DNA of 49,260 bases from DMER01 sp003451645 (lineage in GTDB: Bacteria > Pseudomonadota > Alphaproteobacteria > Micropepsales > Micropepsaceae), in the NCBI GenBank assembly GCA_031976175.1, contig DALYLR010000029.1, positions 1-49,260 on the forward strand, given 5' to 3'. Of the stretch, positions 24,442 to 32,264 are shown one piece after another. Numbering within the stretch: position 1 is the first letter of the stretch; every line of letters begins with the position of its first letter. Made by a program: the position numbers and the translations under genes. The notes under the pieces are model-generated. The model was not told the origin of the DNA, did no database searches, and saw nothing but the letters and a program-made list of their open reading frames with translations.

Positions 24442-25642
24442 ATGACCTACAAACTTGTTTCCATCCACGGTATGGACCCGCGTGGCGCAAAGGTTGGCGG
24501 CATCGAAACGCATGTAAGACAACTCCTCAAGAACCACCCAGAGGACTTGCCTCTGCTCATGATTGGCATCGACGATACCGGCCTGTTGGAGCTTGGGAAG
24601 ATGGTCCCGATCGAGGCCAATGGGCGCAAAATTGACTTTGTGCCGGTCGTCAGTATTCCTCCGGACCAACAGATCGGCAGTGCAAAGACTATCGGCGGTT
24701 CCGTGACCGCCCGGTTCGTCCAGGGCGTTGCGAAACATCTGCTAACCTTGCGGGGCTTGATCGGCGGTAAGGGCGCCTCGGCCGAGGTCGAACGTTACGA
24801 ATACGCGCCACTCGCGCGGCTGCTTGGATGCAGACTTGTGGTCATCGTCCATACTGAAGGCGATCCCAACAAGGACAAGATGGATAGCCTGCTCAAGCGG
24901 TATGCTTGGATTCATGACAGCGCTGAGTGGCTCGCATTTCGCCTTGCAAACCGCATTTTCTGTGTCACGTCCAAGCTCAAGGACCGCCTCGCAGAGCGCC
25001 ACCCAAGCCAAGCCCATAAGGCCGAAGTTTTGACCGTGTCCGTCGATACGGCGCTGTTCCACCCCTCGCCTTTTGATCTGAGTGGTCAAAGACCCGCCGT
25101 TGATGTTCCGGACCGCAAAGGCGCTGCATGACGCGCTGGGCGGCCAGTTCGAATTCCATTATTGCGGCCCAGAAGACCCACACAGATTCCCTGAGTTCGC
25201 CGCTATCGAGCCCTTTACCGTGAGACATGGCACGCTCATGCCTGCAGGCGTCGCGGCCGTCATGCGCAAAGTCCATATCGGACTCTTGGTCTCCCATTTT
25301 GAAGGCATGCCTTGCTTTCTTTTGGAGTGCTTGGCGAGCGGGCGGCCCTTTGGCGGACTGCGCTTTCCGCAATTCGAACAGGTCGTTGAGCCAGGTGTAA
25401 GCGGGCGGATGTGCGGGCGCGCAGACAACGATACCGAGACAACCGCCCGAGTGACTGAAACCATTCTGGGCTTGTGGGATGAGATCAAGCAAGGCCAGAT
25501 CGATCCCATGGCAGTCCATGAGAAAATTCAGCCCTTCTCAGTAAACCGCCAAATGGGCCGCTTGTTTCAGGCCCATCGAGAGCTGGCCAACGCCACGCCT
25601 GCCGAGCCGCCCCGCCAACCCCAAGAACAACGTGCAGGATAA
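24442..25642 (+). pseudogene. GT4-family glycosyltransferase, split by an internal deletion/frameshift
   Basis: The first frame (24442-25131) is the N-terminal half of a GT4 glycosyltransferase: GMDPRGAKVGGIETHVRQLL, VVIVHTEGD, ANRIFCVTSKLKDRLAER and SVDTALFHPSPFDL. A different frame (from about 25082 to 25642) holds the C-terminal half: KDPPLMFRTAKALHDALG, HYCGPEDP, and the nucleotide-sugar site EGMPCFLLECLASGRPF. Between PSPFDL and KDPPLMF, family members have a strand with a G-R-L turn, roughly a dozen residues, that is missing here, and the frames do not match. An out-of-frame deletion near 25081-25090 explains both. If real, the gene is inactive; an assembly error would also explain it. 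The start is the ATG at 24442 after AAGGG. Confidence 0.75.
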
Positions 25643-25648
25643 GCATGC

Positions 25649-25775
25649 GCCAAGTCAGGTCGCCTGCAGCGGGATGACCTTTCTTCGAACCGCCATCCCG
25701 ATCTGACTTGCCGTTTTAACGCGTGACTTCAAAGAGGACCGGTGTGGCGATATCAACCGGTCCCTGCCACGGGAC
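25649..25775. repeat. Mosaic REP-like repeat, diverged copy
   Basis: Right behind the glycosyltransferase stop lies a stem (CAAGTCAG at 25651, CTGACTTG at 25703) enclosing an inner stem CGGGATG/CATCCCG. The loop GACCTTTCTTCGAACCGC resembles the loop of the copy at 46321. A second stem, GGACCGGT/ACCGGTCC (25736 and 25756), follows after TTTTAACGCGTG. The order matches the copy in ccoI, though the sequence is diverged. This type of element is frequent in intergenic regions of Rhizobiales and related genomes. Confidence 0.65.
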
Positions 25776-26051
25776 GTCTAAATTGATCGACAGTCGTGGT
25801 TGCCACACCCAAAGCAAGCCCTGCGGCCCGACGGAATATGGTTAACTATTTCCGTGTCGGACTGAGACTTGGTTCCCCTATAGAGGGTAAAAAGGCGCGT
25901 GGTTCTGCGCCTTTGCTGCAACAGCGAAGGCGGAAATAGCACCGGACGGCTCACTTTTTGAACACCGGTCTTCAAATGCTTCACTTCAGCATGGCATGAG
26001 ACTTGTACAGGTTCGAACACGAATCATTCGTTCAATACCGAGGTATGAGTT
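25776..26051 (+). promoter_or_regulatory. Leader region of the sugar transferase gene with a GC hairpin
   Basis: No gene is visible here. A perfect 8-bp stem, AAAGGCGC/GCGCCTTT, sits at 25891-25914 with an 8-base loop. Read on the minus strand it is followed by a short T run, so it could act as a terminator in that direction; on the plus strand it would be a leader hairpin. The promoter of the gene at 26052 should lie in this stretch, but I cannot place it. Confidence 0.4.
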
Positions 26052-26810
26052 GTGTCCGCACGCGGTGAGGCGATCCCGGTTCCAGTAGAGGCAGGTGCAG
26101 CGAAGGCCGCGCAGCCTGCGCTCGTCACGGCCGACATCCTGCCCTTCCCCGAGGCACCCGCAGACCCGGCCTTTGAAGGCCTGCTCGCCGGCATTCGTGG
26201 AAAATCCGCGACTTTGGTGGCGAAGCGTGCGCTGGACATCGTCGTTGCTATCATCGCGCTGATCGTTTTGGCGGTCCCCTTGCTCTTGGTCACCCTGCTG
26301 GTGCGCTTGACAAGCGCGGGTCCGGCGATCTTCCGTCAGAAGCGCGCAGGGCTGCGCGGCAAGGTCTTCACGATCTACAAGTTCCGCTCGATGTATGTGG
26401 CAGAACAAGACCTTAGCGGGATTAAGCATACGGTGAAGGACGATCCTCGCGTAACGCCGCTGGGCTTAATCTTGCGCAAATACAGCCTTGATGAACTGCC
26501 GCAGTTAGTGAACGTGCTTAAGGGCGACATGTCGATTGTGGGCCCGCGTGCCCATGCCATTGGCATGAAGGCGCTGGGCGTGCCCTACCACGTCCTGGTT
26601 CGTGACTACTCGTTACGGCACTTGGTCCGGCCGGGGATCACTGGGCTAGCCCAAATTCGAGGCTTTCGCGGCGAAGTTGATACTGAGGCTCATGCACGTG
26701 GGCGTATCGCCAACGATCTCGACTATGTGCGCGGCTTAAGCATCTGGTCGGACGTGAAGATCATGGTCCTAACCATTCCGGCCGTCATTTCGGGCCGTGC
26801 GGCCTACTAA
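26052..26810 (+). CDS. Undecaprenyl-phosphate sugar phosphotransferase (PssY/HfsE/GumD C-terminal type)
   Basis: The 252-residue protein starts at a GTG at 26052 behind CGAGG. After an Ala/Pro-rich N-terminus of about 55 residues there is one hydrophobic segment (KRALDIVVAIIALIVLAVPL), then FRQKRAGLRGKVFTIYKFRSM, the active-site SLDELPQLVNVLKGDMSIVG and PRAHAIGM, and RPGITGLAQIRGFRGEVDT. The PRAHA and FRGE blocks are those of glucose- or galactose-1-phosphate transferases of the WcaJ/GumD group. The four-helix N-terminal domain of WcaJ is missing, as in PssY/PssZ-like short forms. It would start the repeat unit on undecaprenyl phosphate. It is the second such enzyme in the locus and converges with the export lipoprotein gene 6 bp away. 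Confidence 0.92.
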   Translation: MSARGEAIPVPVEAGAAKAAQPALVTADILPFPEAPADPAFEGLLAGIRGKSATLVAKRALDIVVAIIALIVLAVPLLLVTLLVRLTSAGPAIFRQKRAGLRGKVFTIYKFRSMYVAEQDLSGIKHTVKDDPRVTPLGLILRKYSLDELPQLVNVLKGDMSIVGPRAHAIGMKALGVPYHVLVRDYSLRHLVRPGITGLAQIRGFRGEVDTEAHARGRIANDLDYVRGLSIWSDVKIMVLTIPAVISGRAAY

Positions 26811-26816
26811 CCAGCC

Positions 26817-27437
26817 CTATTGATGGCCAAAGAGTGACAATTCTGGCACACGGATGACATCGCCAGGCATCACCGACAGGTCGGAGCGTATGCGATAATC
26901 CGTCTCAATCCGCTCGTCGCTGGCCCTGATGAACACGCGGTTCTGATTGGCCCGGAACGTAAAGCCGCCCGCGAGCGCCACGGAGGAAAAGAAAGACAGG
27001 CCCGGCCGGTAGGCGAACTCGCCCGGGCGGTTCACCTCGCCCAGGACATAGATCGGGGCATAGGCCAGAAGCTCCACGCTCACCCGCGGGTCGCGAAACG
27101 CGCCAACCGCTTTGAGCTTTTCCTCAATGAAGCGGGCTGCCTTGTGCGCCGTGAGCCCCTTTATCCGGATGGTCCCCCCTAAAGGCAGAGTGATCGAGCC
27201 TCTCTCGTCGATCGTGTACTCACCCGTGACATTGGCTTGCGCAAACACCGTTGTCCGCACTCTGTCTCCAGCGGCTAGCCTGTAGTGCTGCGGTTCAAGC
27301 GAGATCGAACGGAAGGAATCCGGCGGGATGGTCCACTGCTCCACAGCATCGAACTTGGCAGGCGCGCAGGCAGACAGGCCCAGCGCCGTCATTAGGACGT
27401 ACCCTGAAAGAACCTTGATGTCCCCGCGATAACCCAT
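26817..27437 (-). CDS. Wza/GumB-like polysaccharide export lipoprotein
   Basis: The protein is about 206 residues from the ATG at 27437. ATGs at 27473 and 27449 are alternatives. The signal peptide ends at a lipobox (ALGLSAC, lipidated Cys about 24). The poly-export domain follows: YRLAAGDRVRTTVFAQ, GEYTIDERGSITLPLGGTIR, GLTAHKAARFIEEKL and DPRVSVELL. One SLBB-type beta-grasp domain follows: APIYVLGEVNRPGEFAYRPG, then GDVIRVPE. It lacks the extra SLBB repeat and C-terminal helix of E. coli Wza, so it is of the short GumB/HfsD class. It would form the periplasmic and outer-membrane exit for the polymer, working with the Wzz/Wzc-like protein at 33.7 kb. It diverges from the beta-barrel gene. 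Confidence 0.92.
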   Translation of the reverse strand: MGYRGDIKVLSGYVLMTALGLSACAPAKFDAVEQWTIPPDSFRSISLEPQHYRLAAGDRVRTTVFAQANVTGEYTIDERGSITLPLGGTIRIKGLTAHKAARFIEEKLKAVGAFRDPRVSVELLAYAPIYVLGEVNRPGEFAYRPGLSFFSSVALAGGFTFRANQNRVFIRASDERIETDYRIRSDLSVMPGDVIRVPELSLFGHQ

Positions 27438-27600
27438 AAGAGAGCGCATCCCCAGGCCGCATATAAGCCTCATGTGGCGCAAGCATTGCGCGGCCGCATT
27501 AATGCTGGGTTTACGACGTTTGGGTTACGCATCCGTTAGCGCTGGCCTGATGGATAAGCCGTCAAACCGGCGCGGACCTGTATGAGGGACCTATCGCAGT

Positions 27601-28872
27601 ATGGCGCATGTCCGGGCCCGCCACGCACTTTTCCTTTTGCCCTTGGTCCTTGGCGGAAAAGACCCACTATGGGCGCAAGAAATCTTGCGTGAACCGGAAA
27701 CGGTGTCGGAGCGGTTCAACACGCTCACCCGCGCCCCCTCCTTGCGTGCCAGCGGTTGGGAGATTAATCCGGTCGCGGAGCTTCGCGCAGGATATGACAG
27801 TAACATCAATTTCTCAGCTGTCGCCGGGCGCAGCTCAAGTCTTGTGGAGTTGCGAGGACAAATCAACGCTTCGCGCGAGATCGGCCCCGATCAGATTGCG
27901 ATCGAGGCGCTCGTTCAGCAGCAACTATACTTGGAGTCGGCCTCCGACAATGAGGCGACCGCAAGCCTTGTTCTCCGCGGTCAGGTTTATGCGGGCGAGC
28001 AAACACAAATCCGCGGCTCGGTTGGTATCTCTTATGATGTCGAAGCGAGCACCGCAGCCGATAGCGGGACCATAACTGGCGGCACGTTTGATCCCTATAC
28101 CACGCGCGCAACGAGAGTCCGTGTGCCGGTTGAGGCTGGGATCGCCCGCGACATTGGCCGATGGTTTGGTGACGCAAACGCTACGGCGACCTGGACGCAA
28201 TATGATGATCTGCAGACGGAAGGTGGCACGACAATCCAGCAAGATTTCCGCAATGGGTGGGAGGTAACCGCACAATTGCGCGGAGGTTACAGGCTCACGA
28301 CGGGCGTAGGGGCCTTCGGCCGGGTTGAGGTCCAGGACCGCAGCTTTGAGGATGCCACAGCAAACAATCAGGGTTTGCGCCTTTCGGCCGGCGCGCAGTT
28401 CGAGTTCACGCGCTTGCTCACGGGTGAAGTCACCTTGGGGTGGACCGCGCAACATTTCGACGTGAGCGGCGAAACGGAATCCGGTTTCACCTATTCTGGG
28501 GAACTGAATTGGTACGCCAATCCGCTTCTGTCGATTTCGCTGGCAGGCGCGCGTACCTTTGAGGGGCAACAGACTGTATCAGCCTCGGGCGCTGCCACAG
28601 CAACGCCCATCTTGCGCGACTCGGTCGCCCTGCGCGCTGAACTGGAGGCGCTGAGAACTCTCTTGGTGTTTGCTGAAGGGCGCTATGTGGCGAATGCAAG
28701 CGAAGACGGCGCCCTCGACGATCAGTTAATCGAGCTTGAGGTGGGCTCCAATTATTCCCTGACCCGCACAGTGAGGCTTGATACGAGTTACACCTACTCC
28801 GCCGCACAGACGACCTCATCCGGAGATCCGGTCCGGAATCTTGTTACTGTTGGTCTATCGGCGGCCTTCTAG
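27601..28872 (+). CDS. Outer-membrane beta-barrel protein of polysaccharide loci (BBP2-like)
   Basis: The 423-residue protein has a signal peptide (ARHALFLLPLVLGG, cleavage near LWAQE). The rest alternates polar and hydrophobic residues in strands and starts with GWEINPVAELRAGYDSNINF, typical of the putative beta-barrel porin 2 family (PF10082). The C-terminal strand ends LVTVGLSAAF with a terminal Phe, a Bam recognition signal. Such barrels are common next to Wza-like genes in alphaproteobacterial exopolysaccharide clusters. A role in letting the polymer through, or holding it at, the outer membrane is an inference. It diverges from the export lipoprotein gene by 163 bp and ends before a strong hairpin at 28881. 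Confidence 0.85.
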   Translation: MAHVRARHALFLLPLVLGGKDPLWAQEILREPETVSERFNTLTRAPSLRASGWEINPVAELRAGYDSNINFSAVAGRSSSLVELRGQINASREIGPDQIAIEALVQQQLYLESASDNEATASLVLRGQVYAGEQTQIRGSVGISYDVEASTAADSGTITGGTFDPYTTRATRVRVPVEAGIARDIGRWFGDANATATWTQYDDLQTEGGTTIQQDFRNGWEVTAQLRGGYRLTTGVGAFGRVEVQDRSFEDATANNQGLRLSAGAQFEFTRLLTGEVTLGWTAQHFDVSGETESGFTYSGELNWYANPLLSISLAGARTFEGQQTVSASGAATATPILRDSVALRAELEALRTLLVFAEGRYVANASEDGALDDQLIELEVGSNYSLTRTVRLDTSYTYSAAQTTSSGDPVRNLVTVGLSAAF

Positions 28873-28880
28873 GGCATCGA

Positions 28881-28916
28881 GCGGTCAGTTGGACTCAAAA
28901 ACAGTCAACTGACCGC
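28881..28916. terminator. Perfect 11-bp hairpin between convergent genes
   Basis: GCGGTCAGTTG (28881-28891) pairs with CAACTGACCGC (28906-28916), with ACT/AGT extending the stem past a bulged G and a loop rich in A. It lies 9 bp after the beta-barrel gene and before the end of the convergent polymerase gene. There is no T run on either strand, so it may be a bidirectional or factor-assisted terminator, or an mRNA-end stabiliser. Confidence 0.55.
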
Positions 28917-28945
28917 GATAACGATGCACGGCACTTCAATAGGTT

Positions 28946-28995
28946 AGCGCAACTTTCCGCTCTCAAATCGAAGTGATTTGATCGCGCGTTGCGCT
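28946..28995. repeat. Nested palindrome overlapping the end of the polymerase gene
   Basis: AGCGCAA (28946-28952) pairs with TTGCGCT (28989-28995), and inside it TCAAATC pairs with GATTTGA around GAAGT. The stop codon and last codons of the polymerase gene lie inside the element. The structure resembles a mobile or REP-like palindrome that has supplied the gene's end, but there is only one copy in this window. Confidence 0.5.
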
Positions 28996-30576
28996 AGAGT
29001 GAGGCATGCTCGCGCTCGCTGGGGGGGCCTCAAAGGCCATCTGCGCGTCCATCGTGTCCAAGGGCATGGGGGCATGGTCCCCGCTTCCGTGGCTATCGGA
29101 CCGGCGTTTGCCGCTCCCCGCCAAGCTCTCCGCGACACAGGCCCCCATCAGCACATAAAATGCCACGCCAACCGCAGGGATCTGCGCGCTGAAGTCGAAC
29201 ATTGCGTGCACGCCGACCAGGATTGATGCCGCAACTCCAATCGCGGGGATCACTTTGCCCCGCCGCCGCCGCACATAGCCAATAGCGCAGAGCCAAGCGA
29301 GATAGACTGGCGCAAACAAGAACGCAGCGCCGCCCGCAAAACCCAAATCCGCGAACACTTCGAGATAATCGTTATGCGCGCGATTGGCATAACCGTTGAT
29401 GACGTCCTGGGCATAGAGCGGGTAATAGTCGCCAAAAGCGCCAAACCCATTCCCAAGAAATGGCGACGACGTGGCAGCAATCCAAGCACCATCCCAAACG
29501 ATGGGTCTTGCGGCGTCAGCCGTTTCCAACCGGCCCAAGGTCGTCGTCAGAGCTTGGCTGCCAACGAGCAGGCCGATCAAGAGCAACGCCAGAACCGACA
29601 ACATCGAAGCATCTACGGTCTTGCTCCCGGACTTGGCGCCGCTTTGGGAGAAGGATAGAAGCACAACGAGCAGCGCGGTCGCCGCCGCGACCGACATGGT
29701 CCCGGCCCGCGAACCCGTGAGCAAAACACCGCCAAAGAGCAGAAGTGCGGCACCAAGCGGCAGCATCATCGGCCCCAGCAGTGTATTCAACGTGCTGCGC
29801 AAGAATATTGCCTGCCCCCGTCCGGCGACCATGCCTGCGCTGATGCCGGTATAGGTGAGCCCCAACCCTGCAAGCAGGGTAACGCCGGCAAATGTCGCGT
29901 AGCTGTTGGGATTGATGAGCGTGCCGCTAAAACGAGAATCATAATACTTCTGCCAATTCTCGCCACTGAACCAGTCGCTGAAGGAGCTCTGCAGCGCAAC
30001 TTCCATCATGCCGAACATCGTGGCGAACGCCCCGGCGCCCATGACGGTCCAGCAGATGGCACGCGCACGCGCCGGGTCCTGGGCCAATTCGAAGGACAGA
30101 TAGAAGGCGGCCACATACAGAAAGGTCTTGTTCAGCGCTGCAAATGCCGCATCAGGATAAACAGAGATGAACAAGCGTCCGTCTCGGCCCGCGGCATCGG
30201 CGGTCAAGCCCCAAATGGGATGGGCCATGGCGCCAATCCCCTGCCCGCCTTCTCCACCCAGGAGCCGCAAATCCGTGATCTGCAGCGCCACCATTATGAG
30301 ACTTGCCGAGAGCGCGAGCGCGGCTGGCCAAAGCGCGCGCAAATTCTCATTCGACCGAACCAAGCCCGTGCCAAGCGCGAGCCCCCAACCCATGGTCAAG
30401 ACGGCCGCGCCCGCCGACAAATGGGACACAAACCAATCCCTATCGCTGCCCAAAGGGATGGGAGCCCAAACCAGAAGCGCGCCCAAACACACAAAGACCA
30501 CAGCATAGAGGATAGGCAGCTCGGTTCTTGGCGTGGACGCAGCATGGCGGCGGCGCTTCTTTGCGTGTTCGCGCAT
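28963..30576 (-). CDS. O-antigen ligase/Wzy-type polysaccharide polymerase
   Basis: The 537-residue membrane protein starts at the ATG at 30576 (MREHAKKRRRH); an ATG at 30648 would add 24 residues. About twelve membrane helices are visible, e.g. LPILYAVVFVCLGALLVWAP and AAALLLFGGVLLTGSRAGTM. The large periplasmic loop and the typical motif RAHNDYLEVFADLGFAGGAA near residue 430 are those of the PF04932 Wzy/WaaL family. FLGNGFGAFGDYYPLY precedes it. It would polymerise lipid-linked repeat units in the periplasm. It is one of two polymerase-like proteins here. The last codons lie inside a palindrome. The gap to wzx contains a dyad repeat. Confidence 0.88.
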   Translation of the reverse strand: MREHAKKRRRHAASTPRTELPILYAVVFVCLGALLVWAPIPLGSDRDWFVSHLSAGAAVLTMGWGLALGTGLVRSNENLRALWPAALALSASLIMVALQITDLRLLGGEGGQGIGAMAHPIWGLTADAAGRDGRLFISVYPDAAFAALNKTFLYVAAFYLSFELAQDPARARAICWTVMGAGAFATMFGMMEVALQSSFSDWFSGENWQKYYDSRFSGTLINPNSYATFAGVTLLAGLGLTYTGISAGMVAGRGQAIFLRSTLNTLLGPMMLPLGAALLLFGGVLLTGSRAGTMSVAAATALLVVLLSFSQSGAKSGSKTVDASMLSVLALLLIGLLVGSQALTTTLGRLETADAARPIVWDGAWIAATSSPFLGNGFGAFGDYYPLYAQDVINGYANRAHNDYLEVFADLGFAGGAAFLFAPVYLAWLCAIGYVRRRRGKVIPAIGVAASILVGVHAMFDFSAQIPAVGVAFYVLMGACVAESLAGSGKRRSDSHGSGDHAPMPLDTMDAQMAFEAPPASASMPHSSATRDQITSI

Positions 30577-30690
30577 GGGTTGCTGTGCTTGCTCGTTGAT
30601 TGGTTCAAAGTATCGGTGGGCCGCCCAGCATGCGATGCAAGACCTCATCCAGACGCGGCGTCCCCGCAGATTACGACACCGGCATGCAAG

Positions 30691-30779
30691 GGGCTAGTGG
30701 TCCAAGTGGAACTTATGAATTTGACCTTGGCAACAGAGGTTGATGTCAGGGGGTAGCGAAAGTCAAATTCGCTCCACTG
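30691..30779. repeat. Dyad repeat family copy 2 (compact form)
   Basis: GGGCTAGTGGTCC (30691-30703) is directly followed by AAGTGGAAC. The core then has the perfect inverted pair GAATTTGAC (30717-30725) and GTCAAATTC (30762-30770), with GTTGATGTCAGGGGGT between them and CTCCACT closing the right end. Arms and centre match the copy at 23661-23740. It lies between two genes read from the minus strand, wzx and the polymerase, and could be a MITE-like element or a shared control site. Confidence 0.7.
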
Positions 30780-30799
30780 AAGCGATTACGGCACGGGCC

Positions 30800-32263
30800 T
30801 TACGGTTTGTGGAAGACCCGCAGAACTCGCGAAAGAGGCGGTTCCAGCGCGCGCGATATCTTCACGCGCTCCTGTGGATAGATCGCGGCCAGGACCGCAG
30901 TGTAGACCCCAGCGCCCAGAACGATCCAGAAGAGGAGCGTCATCACTGAGAGTTGTGTGGGTGCCAAGACCAAGCACAACGCCATGACCGCTGTCGCGAG
31001 CGAAATCTTGAAGCAGTCTCGCCAGCGTACATGATACCCGAAGCGCCAGTGGGCGACGCTTATGCTTACCGCCGCAGCCAGCATGGACGCGGCCAAACAC
31101 CCCCACGCTGCGCCAACGACGCCGCCTGCCCAGAGCCCAACTGAGCCAAGCGCGATGGTCGCACCGGCATCAACGGCTGAAAACATGGGAGGAAGACGGG
31201 GCATCTCGAAAACAAGACAGGCTGCGTCTGAGCCATGATCACGAAAGACCCGCGCAGCCCCGGTCGCAAGCGCCAGAGGCAGGATTTGCTGCGTGACGTC
31301 CCGATAGCTTGTCTCCACCAGAATTGTCACCACAGGCGCGATCAAGAACAGCAGCCCGACGGCGGCTGGAATGAGCACAGCCAAGAGCAGACCAGAATTG
31401 ACCGCCAGCTGGTCGACCGCAGCCTGGGGGCCGCCACTGCGCATCCTTTCGACTGCGACATTATAGGCCGCACCCATGAGCAACAGGCCGACGAACTGTG
31501 TCACTCGCATTCCCATCCACCAGCCAACCGACATGAGCCCGACCGCAGCCCGGCCCAGCCCTACTTCTACGATGAAGCGGATGGCATGGTTGCCGACCCA
31601 TGAGAGCGACGCAGACATCATGACCGGTGCACCGAACTGCCAGCTGTCCCGCAGCATGGTCCAATCGACATTGGGCTTTTGAGGTGTGGTCTTCATCAAA
31701 GCGACGCCGATGATCAGGCCAGCGGTCTGCGCGATCGCATAGGCAAACAACAAGGCCTCAGGCGTTGCGCTGATTTGCGAGACGGCGATCCAACCGAGCG
31801 CCAAACCCAGGACCGACCCTGTAATGGTGTTGAGCGCATAAGGCAGCGCCTCAAATTGCGCCCGTGCGCGCGCAGCAAAGTGGTTGCCGACATTGCGCGA
31901 GACCGTGAAGGCGAGAGTAGCAAGTGCAAGACTGAGGGTTAGCGGCTCTTCAAAGAGCAAACTGGCGGCAAGTAGAGCGATAACTGACTGCACGACCGAC
32001 GCCGCACCTTGAATGGTCATCTCAAGGGCATCGAAAGCAGCCGACCTGCCGTCAGCATGCAAAGCCGTCGCATAGCGTTGCACATACGAGGTCCACCAGG
32101 AGAGAATGAGCAGACCAATCAGTTCCTGCACGGACCAAATCAGCGCATAGGTCCCCATCGCGGCGTGACTGAGCCAGAAGGTCCAGAGCACAGCGGCCGC
32201 CAATTGGGACAGAGGCACCAAGGTCTGGGCGGGCAAGTACAACAAAGTTTGCCGGATGAGCAT
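30800..32263 (-). CDS. Wzx-type polysaccharide flippase
   Basis: The 487-residue protein has about twelve to fourteen membrane segments and little outside them. LLYLPAQTLVPLSQLAAAVL opens it, and AAYNVAVERMRSGG with the following VLIPAAVGLLFLIAPVVTIL is typical of the MOP-superfamily polysaccharide transporters (Wzx, PF01943/PF13440). It would carry undecaprenyl-linked repeat units across the inner membrane for polymerisation. It starts at the ATG at 32263, one base behind the stop of the VpsF-like gene, so the two are coupled. Assignment to the family is by topology and weak motifs, as usual for Wzx, supported by its neighbours. Confidence 0.88.
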   Translation of the reverse strand: MLIRQTLLYLPAQTLVPLSQLAAAVLWTFWLSHAAMGTYALIWSVQELIGLLILSWWTSYVQRYATALHADGRSAAFDALEMTIQGAASVVQSVIALLAASLLFEEPLTLSLALATLAFTVSRNVGNHFAARARAQFEALPYALNTITGSVLGLALGWIAVSQISATPEALLFAYAIAQTAGLIIGVALMKTTPQKPNVDWTMLRDSWQFGAPVMMSASLSWVGNHAIRFIVEVGLGRAAVGLMSVGWWMGMRVTQFVGLLLMGAAYNVAVERMRSGGPQAAVDQLAVNSGLLLAVLIPAAVGLLFLIAPVVTILVETSYRDVTQQILPLALATGAARVFRDHGSDAACLVFEMPRLPPMFSAVDAGATIALGSVGLWAGGVVGAAWGCLAASMLAAAVSISVAHWRFGYHVRWRDCFKISLATAVMALCLVLAPTQLSVMTLLFWIVLGAGVYTAVLAAIYPQERVKISRALEPPLSRVLRVFHKP

Positions 32264-32264
32264 G

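Noticed and set aside
6144..28892. GAGCGGTCAGTT shared by 6142 and 28879 regions
   Set aside because: Only about 12 bases match and the surroundings differ; chance similarity is sufficient.
23567..30779. Transposon or integron bounded by the two dyad repeats
   Set aside because: The two copies are in the same orientation, but there is no transposase or integrase between them, and both sit inside one coherent EPS locus.
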